This document shows, piece by piece, positions 32,970 through 42,292 of a DNA stretch of 42,446 nt (its first letter is position 1; each line of letters begins with the position of its first letter). The stretch covers positions 1-42,446 of the forward strand of contig JALSNC010000130.1 of assembly GCA_026987195.1 (NCBI GenBank). The letters run 5' to 3'. Under the pieces are notes generated by a model. That model was not told the origin of the DNA. It was given only the letters and a program-made list of their open reading frames with translations, and did not search any database. Source of the DNA: Desulfobulbaceae bacterium (GTDB lineage: Bacteria; Desulfobacterota; Desulfobulbia; Desulfobulbales; Desulfobulbaceae). Both the position numbers and the translations under genes were made by a program.

Positions 32970-33554
32970 ATGTCCCCGACAGCCGCCGCAGAGCACCGGA
33001 TATTTCCCATGCGCCAGGATCACCCGTTTCATTTCCTCTCGGCAGCGTTTTCATATCCCGGGCAGGAGGACCGCCTGCTGCCGACGGCCACGGCTCTCAC
33101 CGCCCTGGCCGCGGACCTCGAGCTGCAGGCCCCGTCGGCCGAAGAGCTGATCCCAGGCCCCCTGCCAGAACTGCAGGCAGAGTACGTGCGGCTCTTTGAC
33201 AACGCGCCGGGAGGCGTTCCTGCTCCTCCCTGGTCCTCGGTCTACCTGGGTGGTTCCAGTGTCCTCATGCAACAGGGGCATGACCAGGCCCTTGCCTTCT
33301 ACCGTCAGGCCGGTATCGAACCAACAGGAGGAAACGAGTATGCCGACCACCTGATCCACGAGCTGGCCTTTGTCGGCATCCTGCTCGACCGGGACCGGCT
33401 GTCCCTGCTGGCCCGCTTTCTCGACAGGCACCTGCTGCGATGGTACCCGCCCTTCCACCGGCGGTTGCAGGAGGCTGATCCCTGTCCGTTCTACAGCCTA
33501 CTTGGCCGGGTCACCGACCTGTGCCTTCACCATATCGCGAAGGAGGTAACTTGA
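32970..33554 (+). CDS. TorD/DmsD-family molybdoenzyme chaperone
   Basis: Cytoplasmic chaperone that binds a molybdoenzyme precursor and holds it for cofactor insertion before Tat export. The 194-residue helical protein has the family core LQAEYVRLFDNAPGGVPAPP followed by WSSVYLGG, and the helical segment EYADHLIHELAFVGILL. It is followed, with a one-base TGATG overlap, by the Tat-exported molybdoenzyme that it probably serves. The start at 32970 uses a GGAG that lies at the end of family A element A6b; an internal ATG at 33009 lacks a ribosome-binding site. Confidence 0.88.
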   Translation: MSPTAAAEHRIFPMRQDHPFHFLSAAFSYPGQEDRLLPTATALTALAADLELQAPSAEELIPGPLPELQAEYVRLFDNAPGGVPAPPWSSVYLGGSSVLMQQGHDQALAFYRQAGIEPTGGNEYADHLIHELAFVGILLDRDRLSLLARFLDRHLLRWYPPFHRRLQEADPCPFYSLLGRVTDLCLHHIAKEVT

Positions 33555-35860
33555 TGAACAGACGGCATTTTCTCAAGATGTCAACTGCCACGGCCGTGGC
33601 AATGGCTGCATCCACGGCCGGCCTGCCGGGGGGGAAGGGTCTCTTTCGGGCCGCCAGGGCGGGCACCCTGCCCATTGCTCCCCAGGGAAGCATGGGCGCC
33701 AGGGAGACCACCTCGGTCTGCGAGATGTGCTTCTGGCGCTGTCCGATCGTCGGCAAGGTCAGGGACGGCAAACTGATCAAGATCGAAGGCAACTCCAGGA
33801 GCCCGGTCAACGGCCGCAGGGTCTGTGCCCGCGGTAACTCAGGGGTCCAGCTCCTCTATGACCCGGATCGGATCAAGTATCCCATGAAACGGGTGGGTGC
33901 CCGCGGCGAGGGCAAATGGGCCAGAATCTCCTGGGACGAGGCCCTGGACGAGATTGCCCATAACATGGACAAGGTCAGAAAGAAATACGGCCCCCACGCC
34001 CTGGCCTTCTTCGACCATGGCGCCTCGGCCGAGCATCTGCGCAAGATCTTCATCAACCTGGGCACGGAGAACTACACCAGCGAACCGGCCTTTTTCCAGT
34101 GCGTCGGCCCGGCCGCCCTGGCCTACCTTGAGACCGTGGGCTACATCACCACCGGCACCCGCCAGTACAACGACATGGCCAATGCCAGGGCCATGCTGCT
34201 GGTCGGCTCGCACATCGGCGAAAACATCCATGTCTCCCATGTCCGCGAGTTCATCGCCGGCCTGCAGAACGGTGCCAAACTGGTGGTGGTCGACCCGCGC
34301 TTCTCCACGGCCGCCGGCAAGGCCGACATCCACCTCGCCATCCGGCCCGGCACGGACACGGCCCTGATGCTGGCCTGGATCAACTACGTGATCACTCACA
34401 ACCTGTATGACAAGAGATTTGTTGCCAACCACTGCCAGGGATTCGATGCTCTGAAAAAAGAGGTCAGCGGGTATTCCATGGAATGGGCGGCCAGGATCTG
34501 CGATCTCAGGATCGAAGACATGAAGGCAGCCATCGAGCTCCTGGCCAAGGCCAGCCCCCAGGTCAACATCCATCCCGGCCGCCACTCCACCTGGTACGGA
34601 CGCGGCGACGTGGGCCGGCACCAGTCCTATGCCATCCTCACCGCCCTGTTCGGAGCCATTGGCGTACCCGGCGGTATTTACTTTCCCAGTCCCGTGCCGC
34701 TGGGACACGTGGAATGCGTGGCGGAAAAATCCGAAAAGGTGGCCCCCATCGAGCCCGAGGTCTCGCTGCGCGAGGATTCCGCCTACCCCTTTTCCAGCAA
34801 CTTCGGCACCGTGACCGCCGATATCATCAAGGCCATCAATACCGGCAAGCCCTATCCCATCCGCCTGCTGGGCATCAATGGCGTCAATGTCATTCAGACG
34901 ATCCCGGATCCCTACGAGACCATGAAGGCCCTCAAAAGCCTCGACTTCATCTTCTGCGAGGAGATCATGGCCGGCGAGACCGCCATCTGGTCGGACATCA
35001 TCCTCCCGGACGCGGTCTACCTCGAACGCTATGACGGTGTCTATGCCTACGACGGCCTGACCCCCTATGTCACGGTCCGTCAGCCGGTGGTGGAACCCCT
35101 GTTCGAGGCAAGGTCGCCCTACTGGATCGCCAAGAACCTGGCCAAACGGCTCGATATCCCTGGCTTCACCTGTCCTGACGAACGGGCCTTCATCGCCAAG
35201 GAACTGGAAGGCGTCGACTACTCGCTCAGCCAGCTGAACAAGGAGGGCGGCCTCATGACCCTGCCCGCCGATCCCTACCGCAAGCCGGACAAGCTCAAGC
35301 TGGACACCGCATCAGGCAAGGTCAACCTGCAGGTGGAGGACTTCGAGGACGAGGACCTGGACCCGATCCCGAAGTTCGAGCCCACCCCGGCACCGCCCAA
35401 AGGCTATGCCCGTCTCATCTACGGCCGTTCACCGGTGCACACTTTCAGCCGGACCATGAACAACCTGTGGCTGCACAACGAGATCCCGGAGAACAAGCTC
35501 TGGCTCAACGACCGTGTGGCCAGGCAGCTTGGTATCAAGGATAACGAGGAGGTGGTGCTGGAGAACCAGGACGGCAAACGCTCCAACCCGGTCAGGGTCC
35601 TGGTCACCCCCGGCATCAGGCCCGACGCCGTCTACATGGCGCACGGCTTTGGCAGCAAATCGCCGCTGCTCAGCCGGGCCCACGGCAAGGGTGCGGCCGA
35701 CGGTTTCATGATGACCAGAAACGAGGAAGACCCCTTCATGGGCGCCACCAGCAAGCGGACCAACTTTGTCCGCATCATCCGGGGCGGCAAGCCACTGGCC
35801 ATCCCGGATCTCTGTCCGGTTCCCGATGAGATTCCCCGCTACACCATCAAGAGCGCATAG
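33554..35860 (+). CDS. PsrA/PhsA-like molybdopterin oxidoreductase
   Basis: Catalytic subunit of a periplasmic complex of the DMSO-reductase family. The 768-residue precursor has a Tat signal (MNRRHFLKMS), a [4Fe-4S] site (Cys56, Cys59, Cys63 and Cys91, in CEMCFWRCP and RRVCARG), and molybdopterin-guanine dinucleotide-binding domains to the C-terminus. The CEMCFWRC form is seen in polysulfide and thiosulfate reductases; Cys in FFQCVGPAAL is a candidate Mo ligand (inference). The substrate could be polysulfide, thiosulfate, tetrathionate or an oxyanion. AAGGAGG precedes the ATG. It is coupled to torD upstream and an FeS subunit downstream; there is no NrfD-type subunit. Confidence 0.88.
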   Translation: MNRRHFLKMSTATAVAMAASTAGLPGGKGLFRAARAGTLPIAPQGSMGARETTSVCEMCFWRCPIVGKVRDGKLIKIEGNSRSPVNGRRVCARGNSGVQLLYDPDRIKYPMKRVGARGEGKWARISWDEALDEIAHNMDKVRKKYGPHALAFFDHGASAEHLRKIFINLGTENYTSEPAFFQCVGPAALAYLETVGYITTGTRQYNDMANARAMLLVGSHIGENIHVSHVREFIAGLQNGAKLVVVDPRFSTAAGKADIHLAIRPGTDTALMLAWINYVITHNLYDKRFVANHCQGFDALKKEVSGYSMEWAARICDLRIEDMKAAIELLAKASPQVNIHPGRHSTWYGRGDVGRHQSYAILTALFGAIGVPGGIYFPSPVPLGHVECVAEKSEKVAPIEPEVSLREDSAYPFSSNFGTVTADIIKAINTGKPYPIRLLGINGVNVIQTIPDPYETMKALKSLDFIFCEEIMAGETAIWSDIILPDAVYLERYDGVYAYDGLTPYVTVRQPVVEPLFEARSPYWIAKNLAKRLDIPGFTCPDERAFIAKELEGVDYSLSQLNKEGGLMTLPADPYRKPDKLKLDTASGKVNLQVEDFEDEDLDPIPKFEPTPAPPKGYARLIYGRSPVHTFSRTMNNLWLHNEIPENKLWLNDRVARQLGIKDNEEVVLENQDGKRSNPVRVLVTPGIRPDAVYMAHGFGSKSPLLSRAHGKGAADGFMMTRNEEDPFMGATSKRTNFVRIIRGGKPLAIPDLCPVPDEIPRYTIKSA

Positions 35861-35874
35861 AGAGGAGAGTGACA

Positions 35875-36693
35875 ATGAAGCAATATGGCATGATCATCAA
35901 TCTCGACCGCTGCGTCGGCTGTCACGCCTGCGCCGTTGCCTGCCGCGCCGAGTGGCAGGTACCGACCCGGGAGGGGTACCGGCGCAACTGGGTGCACCGT
36001 CTCGGCCCGGCCAACACCAGTCACGGGATGTCCTTTACCTTCTACCCCGGACTCTGCAACCACTGTGACTCTCCAGCATGCGTCCCGGTCTGCCCGGCTG
36101 ACACGGTGGAGATGACCTTCCGTGACCCGGAGTCCGGCAAAACCAAGACCATGGAGGTGGCCGCCACCTGGAAGGACCCCTTCAACGGCACGGTCCAGAT
36201 CGACCAGAGCCGCTGCCTGGGCTGCGGCGCCTGCCGCGACGCCTGCCCCTACGGGGCCCGCTATGTCAACACCGAGGTGGCCAACGAGGACATCGGTGGC
36301 GAGGGCATCGCCGACAAGTGCACCTTCTGCATGCCCCGGGTGGAAAAGGGCCTGGCACCGGCCTGCGTGCAGACCTGCATCACCGACGCCCGTATCTTCG
36401 GAGTGGTCAACGACCCCAAATCCGAGGTGGCGGCCTACATCAGGAAAGGGGCCAGGCGCCTGGAGTCGGCGGCTGTCAGGATCGGGCCCAATGTCTACTA
36501 TTTCGGAAAACCCAGGGACCTGGAACTGCTGGACCGGACCAGCACGCCGCAGGAGATGCCCGAGGCAGCCGACCGGCGGCGGATGCTGGCCTCGCTGATG
36601 CAGCCGGCCATGCGCCGGATGCAGACCGCGGGCCTGCTCGGCCTGGCCGGGGCCATGGCCGTCCAGGGACTGGCGGCGGAAGAGGACGAATAG
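35875..36693 (+). CDS. four-cluster ferredoxin subunit of the molybdoenzyme
   Basis: Electron-transfer subunit resembling PsrB, PhsB and NrfC. The 272-residue product has four [4Fe-4S] cysteine groups: CVGCHACAVAC, CNHCDSPACVPVCP, CLGCGACRDACP, and CTFCMPRVEKG with CVQTC. It has no signal peptide and probably crosses with the Tat-bearing subunit. An unusual extra C-terminus ends in a hydrophobic stretch, MQTAGLLGLAGAMAVQGLA, which could be a membrane anchor in place of a NrfD subunit. GAGGAG seven bases before the ATG favours 35875 over a GTG at 35869. Confidence 0.92.
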   Translation: MKQYGMIINLDRCVGCHACAVACRAEWQVPTREGYRRNWVHRLGPANTSHGMSFTFYPGLCNHCDSPACVPVCPADTVEMTFRDPESGKTKTMEVAATWKDPFNGTVQIDQSRCLGCGACRDACPYGARYVNTEVANEDIGGEGIADKCTFCMPRVEKGLAPACVQTCITDARIFGVVNDPKSEVAAYIRKGARRLESAAVRIGPNVYYFGKPRDLELLDRTSTPQEMPEAADRRRMLASLMQPAMRRMQTAGLLGLAGAMAVQGLAAEEDE

Positions 36694-36760
36694 AACGCTT
36701 CGCTCAGGACGCGGCACCTGGCAGTGCCGCATCACGGCCGGCACGGCCAGCCGTTTTTCT

Positions 36761-36803
36761 GACAGAAAAGGCGGGGATAATCCCCGCCTTTTCTCTTTCT
36801 GTC
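36761..36803. terminator. bidirectional intrinsic terminator
   Basis: AAAAGGCGGGGA (36766-36777) and TCCCCGCCTTTT (36781-36792) form a 12-base stem with a 3-base loop. GACAG and CTGTC flank it. A T-rich run follows on the plus strand and, because of the symmetry, also on the minus strand. It separates the convergent ferredoxin and cytochrome genes. Confidence 0.93.
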
Positions 36804-36829
36804 AACAATTCCCGGCAAAGGGAATCGAT

Positions 36830-38266
36830 TTACTCGGGCTCGTCATGACAGAGGGAACAGTCCTGGCTGATGGTCTCGCCCTTGCTGTTCTCGTGCTCGT
36901 CGTCGTGACAGCGCCAGCAGCCGTACCCCTCGTCGGCGAACTGGTGGCCCAGGTGCACCTTGTAGGTGCCCCAGAGGACCTTCTGCCGGGGCCAGACATT
37001 GCCCAGATACTTGGCCAGCAGGTATTCGCCGGCCTTCCTGATGTCCTCCTCGTGCCTGGCGAACTGGGCCGGATCCCGTTTCTTCTGCAGCTCGAGCAGG
37101 TTATTGACCAGCTTCTTCTTCGCATCATCCTGGGACTCATACTTCATGGTGATGGCGGTGAGGCCGTCCTCCCGGATCCCTTCGATATCAGGATTCATCT
37201 TTCTGCTCAGCAGGCCGAAATCCACCACGTCCTCGGGCATATCCAGGATATGGGTGGGCCGGTTGTGACAGTCGATACAGTCCATGACCCGCCACTTGGG
37301 CTCATAGCCCTCCTCGACCTCCACGTCGGACTTGACAAACTCGTCCTCTGATCCGTCGGGCCGCCTGACCTTGACCCGGGCGATGGAGGTCCGTTTGTCG
37401 TTGGCTGCCAGGTACTTGACCTCGACATCCTTACTGACGTGCCAGTGGATGCCCTCGAAGCTGCCGGTGACCGGGTTGTGACCACCGATATGCAGGGCGA
37501 TATCGGTCCGCTCCGGATTCTTCTGATCGTCGTTGCTGTAGCGGATGAAGGTCTTGACCTTCTTGCCGTAGAACTTCTCAGGCCAGTGACACTCCTCGCA
37601 GGTGTCCCGGGCAGGACGCAGGGCCTCCACCGGAGTGGGGATGGGCCGGGAATAGCTGTTGGTGATGACAGCGTACACCTGACGCAGACCCGAGAGCTTG
37701 GCGCGGACGAACCACTCGGCGCCGGGACCGATGTGACATTCGACACAGGAGACCTTGCCATGGGGCGAACGTTTGTAGGCGGTATACTCCGGTGCCATGA
37801 CGCTGTGGCAGACCATGCCGCAGAAATAGGGGGAATCGGTGAAATGATACCCCTCGTAGCCGACCACACCGAGGATGACCATGTTAATGACCGTCAGCAC
37901 GACAAAACCGAGCAGGAACATCCGGTGTTTCGGGTGGCTGAGGTTGAGCTGCAGGTGGTCTTTCTCGACCCCGGTCCGGCGCCACTCGCGCCGCCGCAGG
38001 TAGGCGGCCACCGGGATAAGCAGCAGACCCGCCACCATGCAGCCCGGCAGGATCATGTAGACAAAGATCCCCACATAGGGATTATGGAAGAATCCGGAGA
38101 CCTGGGCTGCCATGCCGATGAGCATCAGGGTGATACTCACCGTGGTCATGACAACGGCGAAGACCCCCAGCGGGGTCCTCCAGATTCCCCGGATGATGTG
38201 CCCCCAGGCGCTTCGCTCCTTCCTGGGCTGCTGCTGATTTTCGTTACTGTTGTTCTCTGTTGCCAT
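36830..38266 (-). CDS. ImcH-like inner-membrane multiheme cytochrome c (6 heme sites)
   Basis: Likely quinol-oxidising cytochrome of the NapC/NirT superfamily. The 478-residue protein has three helices (about 33-55, 65-89 and 116-136). The periplasmic domain carries six heme motifs: CGMVCH (149-154, a CX3CH form), then CVECH, CEECH, CIDCH, CWRCH and CSLCH. The stretch EYTAYKRSPHGKVSCVECHI and RPIPTPVEALRPARDTCEEC resemble Geobacter ImcH, which links the quinone pool to high-potential acceptors (similarity from memory, not a search). It begins 13 bases after its paralogue and faces the molybdoenzyme operon across the terminator. Confidence 0.9.
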   Translation of the reverse strand: MATENNSNENQQQPRKERSAWGHIIRGIWRTPLGVFAVVMTTVSITLMLIGMAAQVSGFFHNPYVGIFVYMILPGCMVAGLLLIPVAAYLRRREWRRTGVEKDHLQLNLSHPKHRMFLLGFVVLTVINMVILGVVGYEGYHFTDSPYFCGMVCHSVMAPEYTAYKRSPHGKVSCVECHIGPGAEWFVRAKLSGLRQVYAVITNSYSRPIPTPVEALRPARDTCEECHWPEKFYGKKVKTFIRYSNDDQKNPERTDIALHIGGHNPVTGSFEGIHWHVSKDVEVKYLAANDKRTSIARVKVRRPDGSEDEFVKSDVEVEEGYEPKWRVMDCIDCHNRPTHILDMPEDVVDFGLLSRKMNPDIEGIREDGLTAITMKYESQDDAKKKLVNNLLELQKKRDPAQFARHEEDIRKAGEYLLAKYLGNVWPRQKVLWGTYKVHLGHQFADEGYGCWRCHDDEHENSKGETISQDCSLCHDEPE

Positions 38267-38278
38267 TCCTCTCTCCTT

Positions 38279-39736
38279 TTACTCGATGACTCCTTTTAAA
38301 GATTTTATAATTTCAGGCTGCTTCTCGTTTTCCGCCAGGATGACGTGGCAGAGGTTACAGTCATCGCTGATGACCCGCCCGGTGGCTGCCTCCCGCAGCT
38401 TCCCGTGACAACGGAAACAGCCCGCCCCTTTGCTGTGGCCGAGGTTGTTGCGATACGTGCCCCAGGTGACCCGCATGGCGGGAAAGACATTATCCATATA
38501 GGCATCAATGACTCCCTGGACACTCCGTTCAAACAGGTTCGGATTGTTGTCGATGAGGTCCGGATAGTTATCCCGGTACCAGTTCTGCAGCCCCCTGGAG
38601 ATCTCGACCCGGGCGACCTCCCGTGAGGGATACTCCTTTTTGATGACTTCCAGGGCCTGCCTCTTGATATAGGGCAGATAGGGGGAAATCGTGTTGGCGG
38701 CCAGCTTCCGGTCCAGGGCTTCGTCCGCGGGAAGGAAGATGTGGGTCGGACGGTTGTGGCAGTCGATACAGTCCATCTTCCGCAGCTCGCCCTTGCCGGT
38801 CTCTGCGGTGCCACCATCGATACCGGGAATGCGGGTATAGACCACATCCTTCCTGCCCTTTTCCACCTGGCGAACCTCGGTGATGATCTCGCGGTCATGG
38901 TCTGCGGCCCGGTAGTAGACCTGCTGGGATTCGGAGACATGCCAGTGGATACCGTGGGCCACCCTGCCCTCGATGTCGCCGGACCCCACCTTCATCAGGA
39001 TGACGGTCCGGACCCTGGTGTTCTTTTCATCGGCCAGAAACCGTTCCCTGGTGTACAGCCGGGAACCGTGAAACTTCTCCGGCAGATGACACTGCTCACA
39101 GGTCTTCCGTCCCGGCCGCAGGGCCGTAATGGGTGGAAGAATGGGCCGGGGATAGGAATCCGTGGCCACGGCCCAGAGCTGCTTGAGCCCGGTGAACCGC
39201 GATCTTTCCGCCCAGTCCGCGTCCTTGCCCAGGTGACACTCCACGCAGGAGACCCGCGAATGGGGAGAGTTGCGATAGGCTGTGTATTGCGGCTGCATGA
39301 CATTGTGGCAGAACTGACCGCAGAACTGGGAGGAACTCGTATACCGGAAGCTCGAATAGGACGCCAGGCCGACCACAAAGACCAGTACCAGGGTGATGGC
39401 AACGGTGAAGTAGAGCAGGCGCCGGATGCGGGTATAACGGCCGGGCCGGCTCAGCTGTTCCTTGAGATACTCCACGGTGTAGGTGCCGATCTCCTCACCG
39501 CCCCGGGAAAAGAAGGTTCCGAAGATGAGAAGAAGGATCCCGAGCACGAGCAGGGGCGCCATCACCACGTACAGGAGAAAACCGAAGTAGGGATTCTCGA
39601 TCAGTCCGAGGGAATCGAAACCGATGGAGATCAGGAGGACCGGCAGAAGGATGCTGACAAGCAGCGCTCCGATGACCGAGACCTTGCTCCTGGAGACAAG
39701 GTTGATAATCCTCTTATAGACGTTCAGGGAAAACAT
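38279..39736 (-). CDS. ImcH-like inner-membrane multiheme cytochrome c, paralogue (6 heme sites)
   Basis: First gene of the tandem cytochrome pair. The 485-residue protein has the same design: three helices (about 20-40, 51-75 and 107-127), the NPYFGFLLY motif, and six heme sites CGQFCH (139-144, again CX3CH), CVECH, CEQCH, CIDCH, CFRCH and CNLCH. It is clearly homologous to the following gene but considerably diverged, so the duplication is old. GTGAGG lies four bases before the ATG. Two family B repeats and a family A element lie upstream. Electrons could pass to the periplasmic molybdoenzyme or to a soluble cytochrome (inference). Confidence 0.9.
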   Translation of the reverse strand: MFSLNVYKRIINLVSRSKVSVIGALLVSILLPVLLISIGFDSLGLIENPYFGFLLYVVMAPLLVLGILLLIFGTFFSRGGEEIGTYTVEYLKEQLSRPGRYTRIRRLLYFTVAITLVLVFVVGLASYSSFRYTSSSQFCGQFCHNVMQPQYTAYRNSPHSRVSCVECHLGKDADWAERSRFTGLKQLWAVATDSYPRPILPPITALRPGRKTCEQCHLPEKFHGSRLYTRERFLADEKNTRVRTVILMKVGSGDIEGRVAHGIHWHVSESQQVYYRAADHDREIITEVRQVEKGRKDVVYTRIPGIDGGTAETGKGELRKMDCIDCHNRPTHIFLPADEALDRKLAANTISPYLPYIKRQALEVIKKEYPSREVARVEISRGLQNWYRDNYPDLIDNNPNLFERSVQGVIDAYMDNVFPAMRVTWGTYRNNLGHSKGAGCFRCHGKLREAATGRVISDDCNLCHVILAENEKQPEIIKSLKGVIE

Positions 39737-39758
39737 CGGGCCTCACGTTCCGCATCAG

Positions 39759-39798
39759 TAACAGTTCGCCGTCATCGGCGACCGTTTTGAATTTTCGC
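39759..39798 (+). repeat. family B repeat (B12)
   Basis: GTAACAGTTCGCCG, TCATCGGCGACCG, TTTTGAATTTTCG. It lies 22 bases upstream of the first cytochrome gene and is followed at once by B13 as a direct repeat. Confidence 0.78.
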
Positions 39799-39850
39799 AA
39801 GAGTTCATCGCTATCGGCAGCAGCATATAACTACCGGTACTTCTGGTAAA
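39799..39850 (+). repeat. family B repeat (B13)
   Basis: Direct repeat of B12: CAAGAGTTCATCGC, TATCGGCAGCAGC, ATAACTACCGGTACTTC, TGGTAAA. Confidence 0.75.
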
Positions 39851-39885
39851 AGCTCAGCAGTGCGTCAGATGTGACCGAGCAAAAC

Positions 39886-40075
39886 GTAACCCCCTCACGG
39901 GATGACGATCCATCGGTTTTTCCGGGCACAATGGTGTAAGCGCTCTCAGGGGCCGCAGATTTGTGCAGGCGTAGCGGGACGCAAAAACCCGTCACAGGCC
40001 CGGCCGCGCGCGTGCCGGTGCGTACAGGAAAGCACAGACGCCTGCTGGTGGCGTGCTGCTGAACGTTTACCCCCG
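39886..40075 (-). repeat. family A element, diverged core (A7)
   Basis: The tail and first arm are well preserved: in the minus direction CTGAGAGCGCTTACACC, ATTGTGCCCGGAAAAACC, GATGGATCGTCATC, CCGTGAGGGGGTTACG. The far part of the core (40000-40075) has drifted, but ends in an arm-like GGGTAAACGTTCAGCAG near the ftsH stop. It points towards the cytochrome pair and is sense to both neighbours. Confidence 0.78.
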
Positions 40076-40117
40076 GACCGGTGCCATCCTCTCCGCACAA
40101 TGCTCTTCCTTCCGGTC

Positions 40118-42070
40118 TCATGCGCCGTTCTCCTGTCTGTCGCTTTCCGGCAGGACACACAGGCCGGAAGACGATCCCCCCGCCATCTCCAGTTCCTCCC
40201 GCCTCTTGCTCAGGCTGCAGCGGTAGACGATATCCATCTCCTCGTTATCCAGGGTCTCGTTGACCAGGAGCGCCTCGGCCAGGTTGACGAGAAACTCCCG
40301 TTCCTTCTTCAGCATGTTCAGGGCCCGGGCATAGGCCTTTTCGATGATCTTCTTCACCTCGCGGTCGATATCGCGGGCAGTCTCGTCGCTGAAGGTGTTG
40401 AACTGTGTCTGTTCGCCGAGGAACCCACCGTCGTTCCTGGTGTAGGACACATGCCCCAGGGTGGTATTCATCCCCCAGCGGCAGACCATCTGGGTGGCAA
40501 TGCGTACCGCCTGCTCAAAGTCATCCTCGGCAAAGGTGGTCTGCTGGCCGAGCTCCAGGTCCTCTGCCGCCCGTCCCCCCAGCAGGGTCGTGATCTTGCT
40601 GTAGAGATAGACCTTGGTATAGGCATGGCGATCATCCATGGGCAGCTGCTGGGTATGGCCCAGGGCCCGACCACGCGGAATGATACTGATCTTGTGGACC
40701 GGATCAGACTCGGGCAGCATCTTGGCCAGGATCGCATGGCCTGCCTCGTGGTAGGCGATGATCTTCTTGTCCTCGGGATTGATCACCATGCTCTTGCGCT
40801 CAACGCCCATCATAATCCGGTCCTTGGCGAACTCGAAATCCACGTCATCCACCTGTTTCTTCCCCTCCCGGCCGGCATGGATGGCCGCCTCGTTCACCAG
40901 GGAGGCCAGCTCGGCGCCGGTGAACCCGGGCGTGGAGCGGGCAATGGCTTCCAGATCCACATCGTCGGCCAGTGGCACCCGCCGGGCATAGACCTTGAGG
41001 ATCTCCAGCCGCCCCTTGATATCCGGGGGCAGGATGTTGATCTGCCGGTCAAAACGGCCGGGCCGGAGCAGGGCAGGATCCAGGATGTCCGGTCGATTGG
41101 TGGCGGCCAGTACGATGACCGTCTCGTCGGAGGCAAAACCATCCATCTCCACCAGGAGGGCATTGAGCGTCTGCCCCCGCTCGTCCTGGCCGGCCGTGTT
41201 GCCGCCAGCGGCCCGGTGCCCGCCCACGGCATCGATCTCATCGATGAAGACGATGCAGGGCGCGTTCTTCTTGGCCTCGGCAAAGAGCTCGCGCACCCTG
41301 GAGGCGCCGACACCGACAAACATCTCCACGAAATCGGAACCGGAAATCGAATAGAATGGTACCCCGGCCTCACCGGCAATGGCACGGGCGAGCAGGGTCT
41401 TGCCGGTCCCGGGCGGTCCCTGGAAGAGGATTCCCTTGGGGGTGATGGCCCCCAGCCGGCTGTACTTTTTCGGTTTCTGCAGAAAATCGATGATCTCGAG
41501 CAGATCCTCCTTGACCTCGGGGATGCCGGCCACATCCCTGAAGGTCACGGTCTGGCCGCCCTTTTTCAGCTTGACCACCTTGTCCTTGGCAAACTCCCCC
41601 TCCTTGTCCTCCTCGGCCTGCTTTTTCAGCATCGAATACCAGGCCAGCAGGATAAAGAGCACCGGCAGGGTGATGTAGAGCAGGTTCCACAGCGGTGAGG
41701 CCCGGTCGGGCCGGCCGGTTATCCTGACCCCCTGCTGCAGCAGTCTGGGCAGAACCGATTCCACGTCCGGCACATAGGCAACAGCGGTCCGGTCAAAGCT
41801 GTCGTGGAGGGTGACCAGGTGCCCCCTGATGTGGACCTCTGTTATCTCCTTGTTGTCAAGTTGTTCCAGAAAATCGTTGTAACTGATTTCCGGCACCCGT
41901 TCCTCCGTGGTGACGGCGAGATAAATTCCGCCGGCAAGAATGGAGGCTATGACAAGAGTAAAAACGGTTCGAACAAAAATAATCACGATGATGGCCGCAT
42001 GGATTGATGTTGATGATGGCGGCATCTTGCAGATGCCGCCGGCGGACGGGAAGGTGCCGAGGAACAACAC
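40118..42070 (-). CDS. ftsH: ATP-dependent zinc metalloprotease FtsH
   Basis: Membrane-bound AAA+ protease that degrades damaged membrane proteins and some regulators. The product (about 615-650 residues) has two helices (one near the N-terminus, one near residue 130), a Walker A motif GPPGTGKT, Walker B VFIDEIDA, the second region of homology with [17 protein letters not shown], and the zinc site HEAGH. The start is uncertain: GTG at 42070, an ATG at 42025 (MPPSSTSIH), and a GTG at 41985 (VIIFVRTVF) are possible, and none has a good ribosome-binding site. A perfect hairpin overlaps this region. Confidence 0.93.
   Translation of the reverse strand: MLFLGTFPSAGGICKMPPSSTSIHAAIIVIIFVRTVFTLVIASILAGGIYLAVTTEERVPEISYNDFLEQLDNKEITEVHIRGHLVTLHDSFDRTAVAYVPDVESVLPRLLQQGVRITGRPDRASPLWNLLYITLPVLFILLAWYSMLKKQAEEDKEGEFAKDKVVKLKKGGQTVTFRDVAGIPEVKEDLLEIIDFLQKPKKYSRLGAITPKGILFQGPPGTGKTLLARAIAGEAGVPFYSISGSDFVEMFVGVGASRVRELFAEAKKNAPCIVFIDEIDAVGGHRAAGGNTAGQDERGQTLNALLVEMDGFASDETVIVLAATNRPDILDPALLRPGRFDRQINILPPDIKGRLEILKVYARRVPLADDVDLEAIARSTPGFTGAELASLVNEAAIHAGREGKKQVDDVDFEFAKDRIMMGVERKSMVINPEDKKIIAYHEAGHAILAKMLPESDPVHKISIIPRGRALGHTQQLPMDDRHAYTKVYLYSKITTLLGGRAAEDLELGQQTTFAEDDFEQAVRIATQMVCRWGMNTTLGHVSYTRNDGGFLGEQTQFNTFSDETARDIDREVKKIIEKAYARALNMLKKEREFLVNLAEALLVNETLDNEEMDIVYRCSLSKRREELEMAGGSSSGLCVLPESDRQENGA
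42018..42040. repeat. perfect hairpin at the ftsH start region
   Basis: Ten-base perfect arms GGCGGCATCT and AGATGCCGCC with a 3-base loop. On the minus strand the second arm contains the candidate ATG of ftsH, so the fold could hide that start, or the true start is elsewhere and this is a leader structure. Confidence 0.6.
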
Positions 42071-42074
42071 AAGA

Positions 42075-42106
42075 GTACCCGGGCACAGTACGGTGTACCC
42101 AGGTAC
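42075..42106. repeat. imperfect inverted repeat upstream of ftsH
   Basis: Arms GTACCCGGGCACAG and GTGTACCCAGGTAC pair at 11 of 14 positions around a 4-base loop. It could be an operator or part of the ftsH leader. No gene is visible in 42107-42290. Confidence 0.4.
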
Positions 42107-42292
42107 CTGGTTGAGAAAGCCTGCAGGCTGAACGTCTGCCGCTCTGCCCCGGCGCCCGCCGGGAGGATCTTTCCCTATGTATCTAAACCATCATCGAACC
42201 GGTTGCAACGCACTTGGCGGCAATGTTTTCCCCGGTGCCACCGACCAGGTTCCCATGACCTGCCCGTGGAAACCTCCCCGTCTCTCAAGCTC

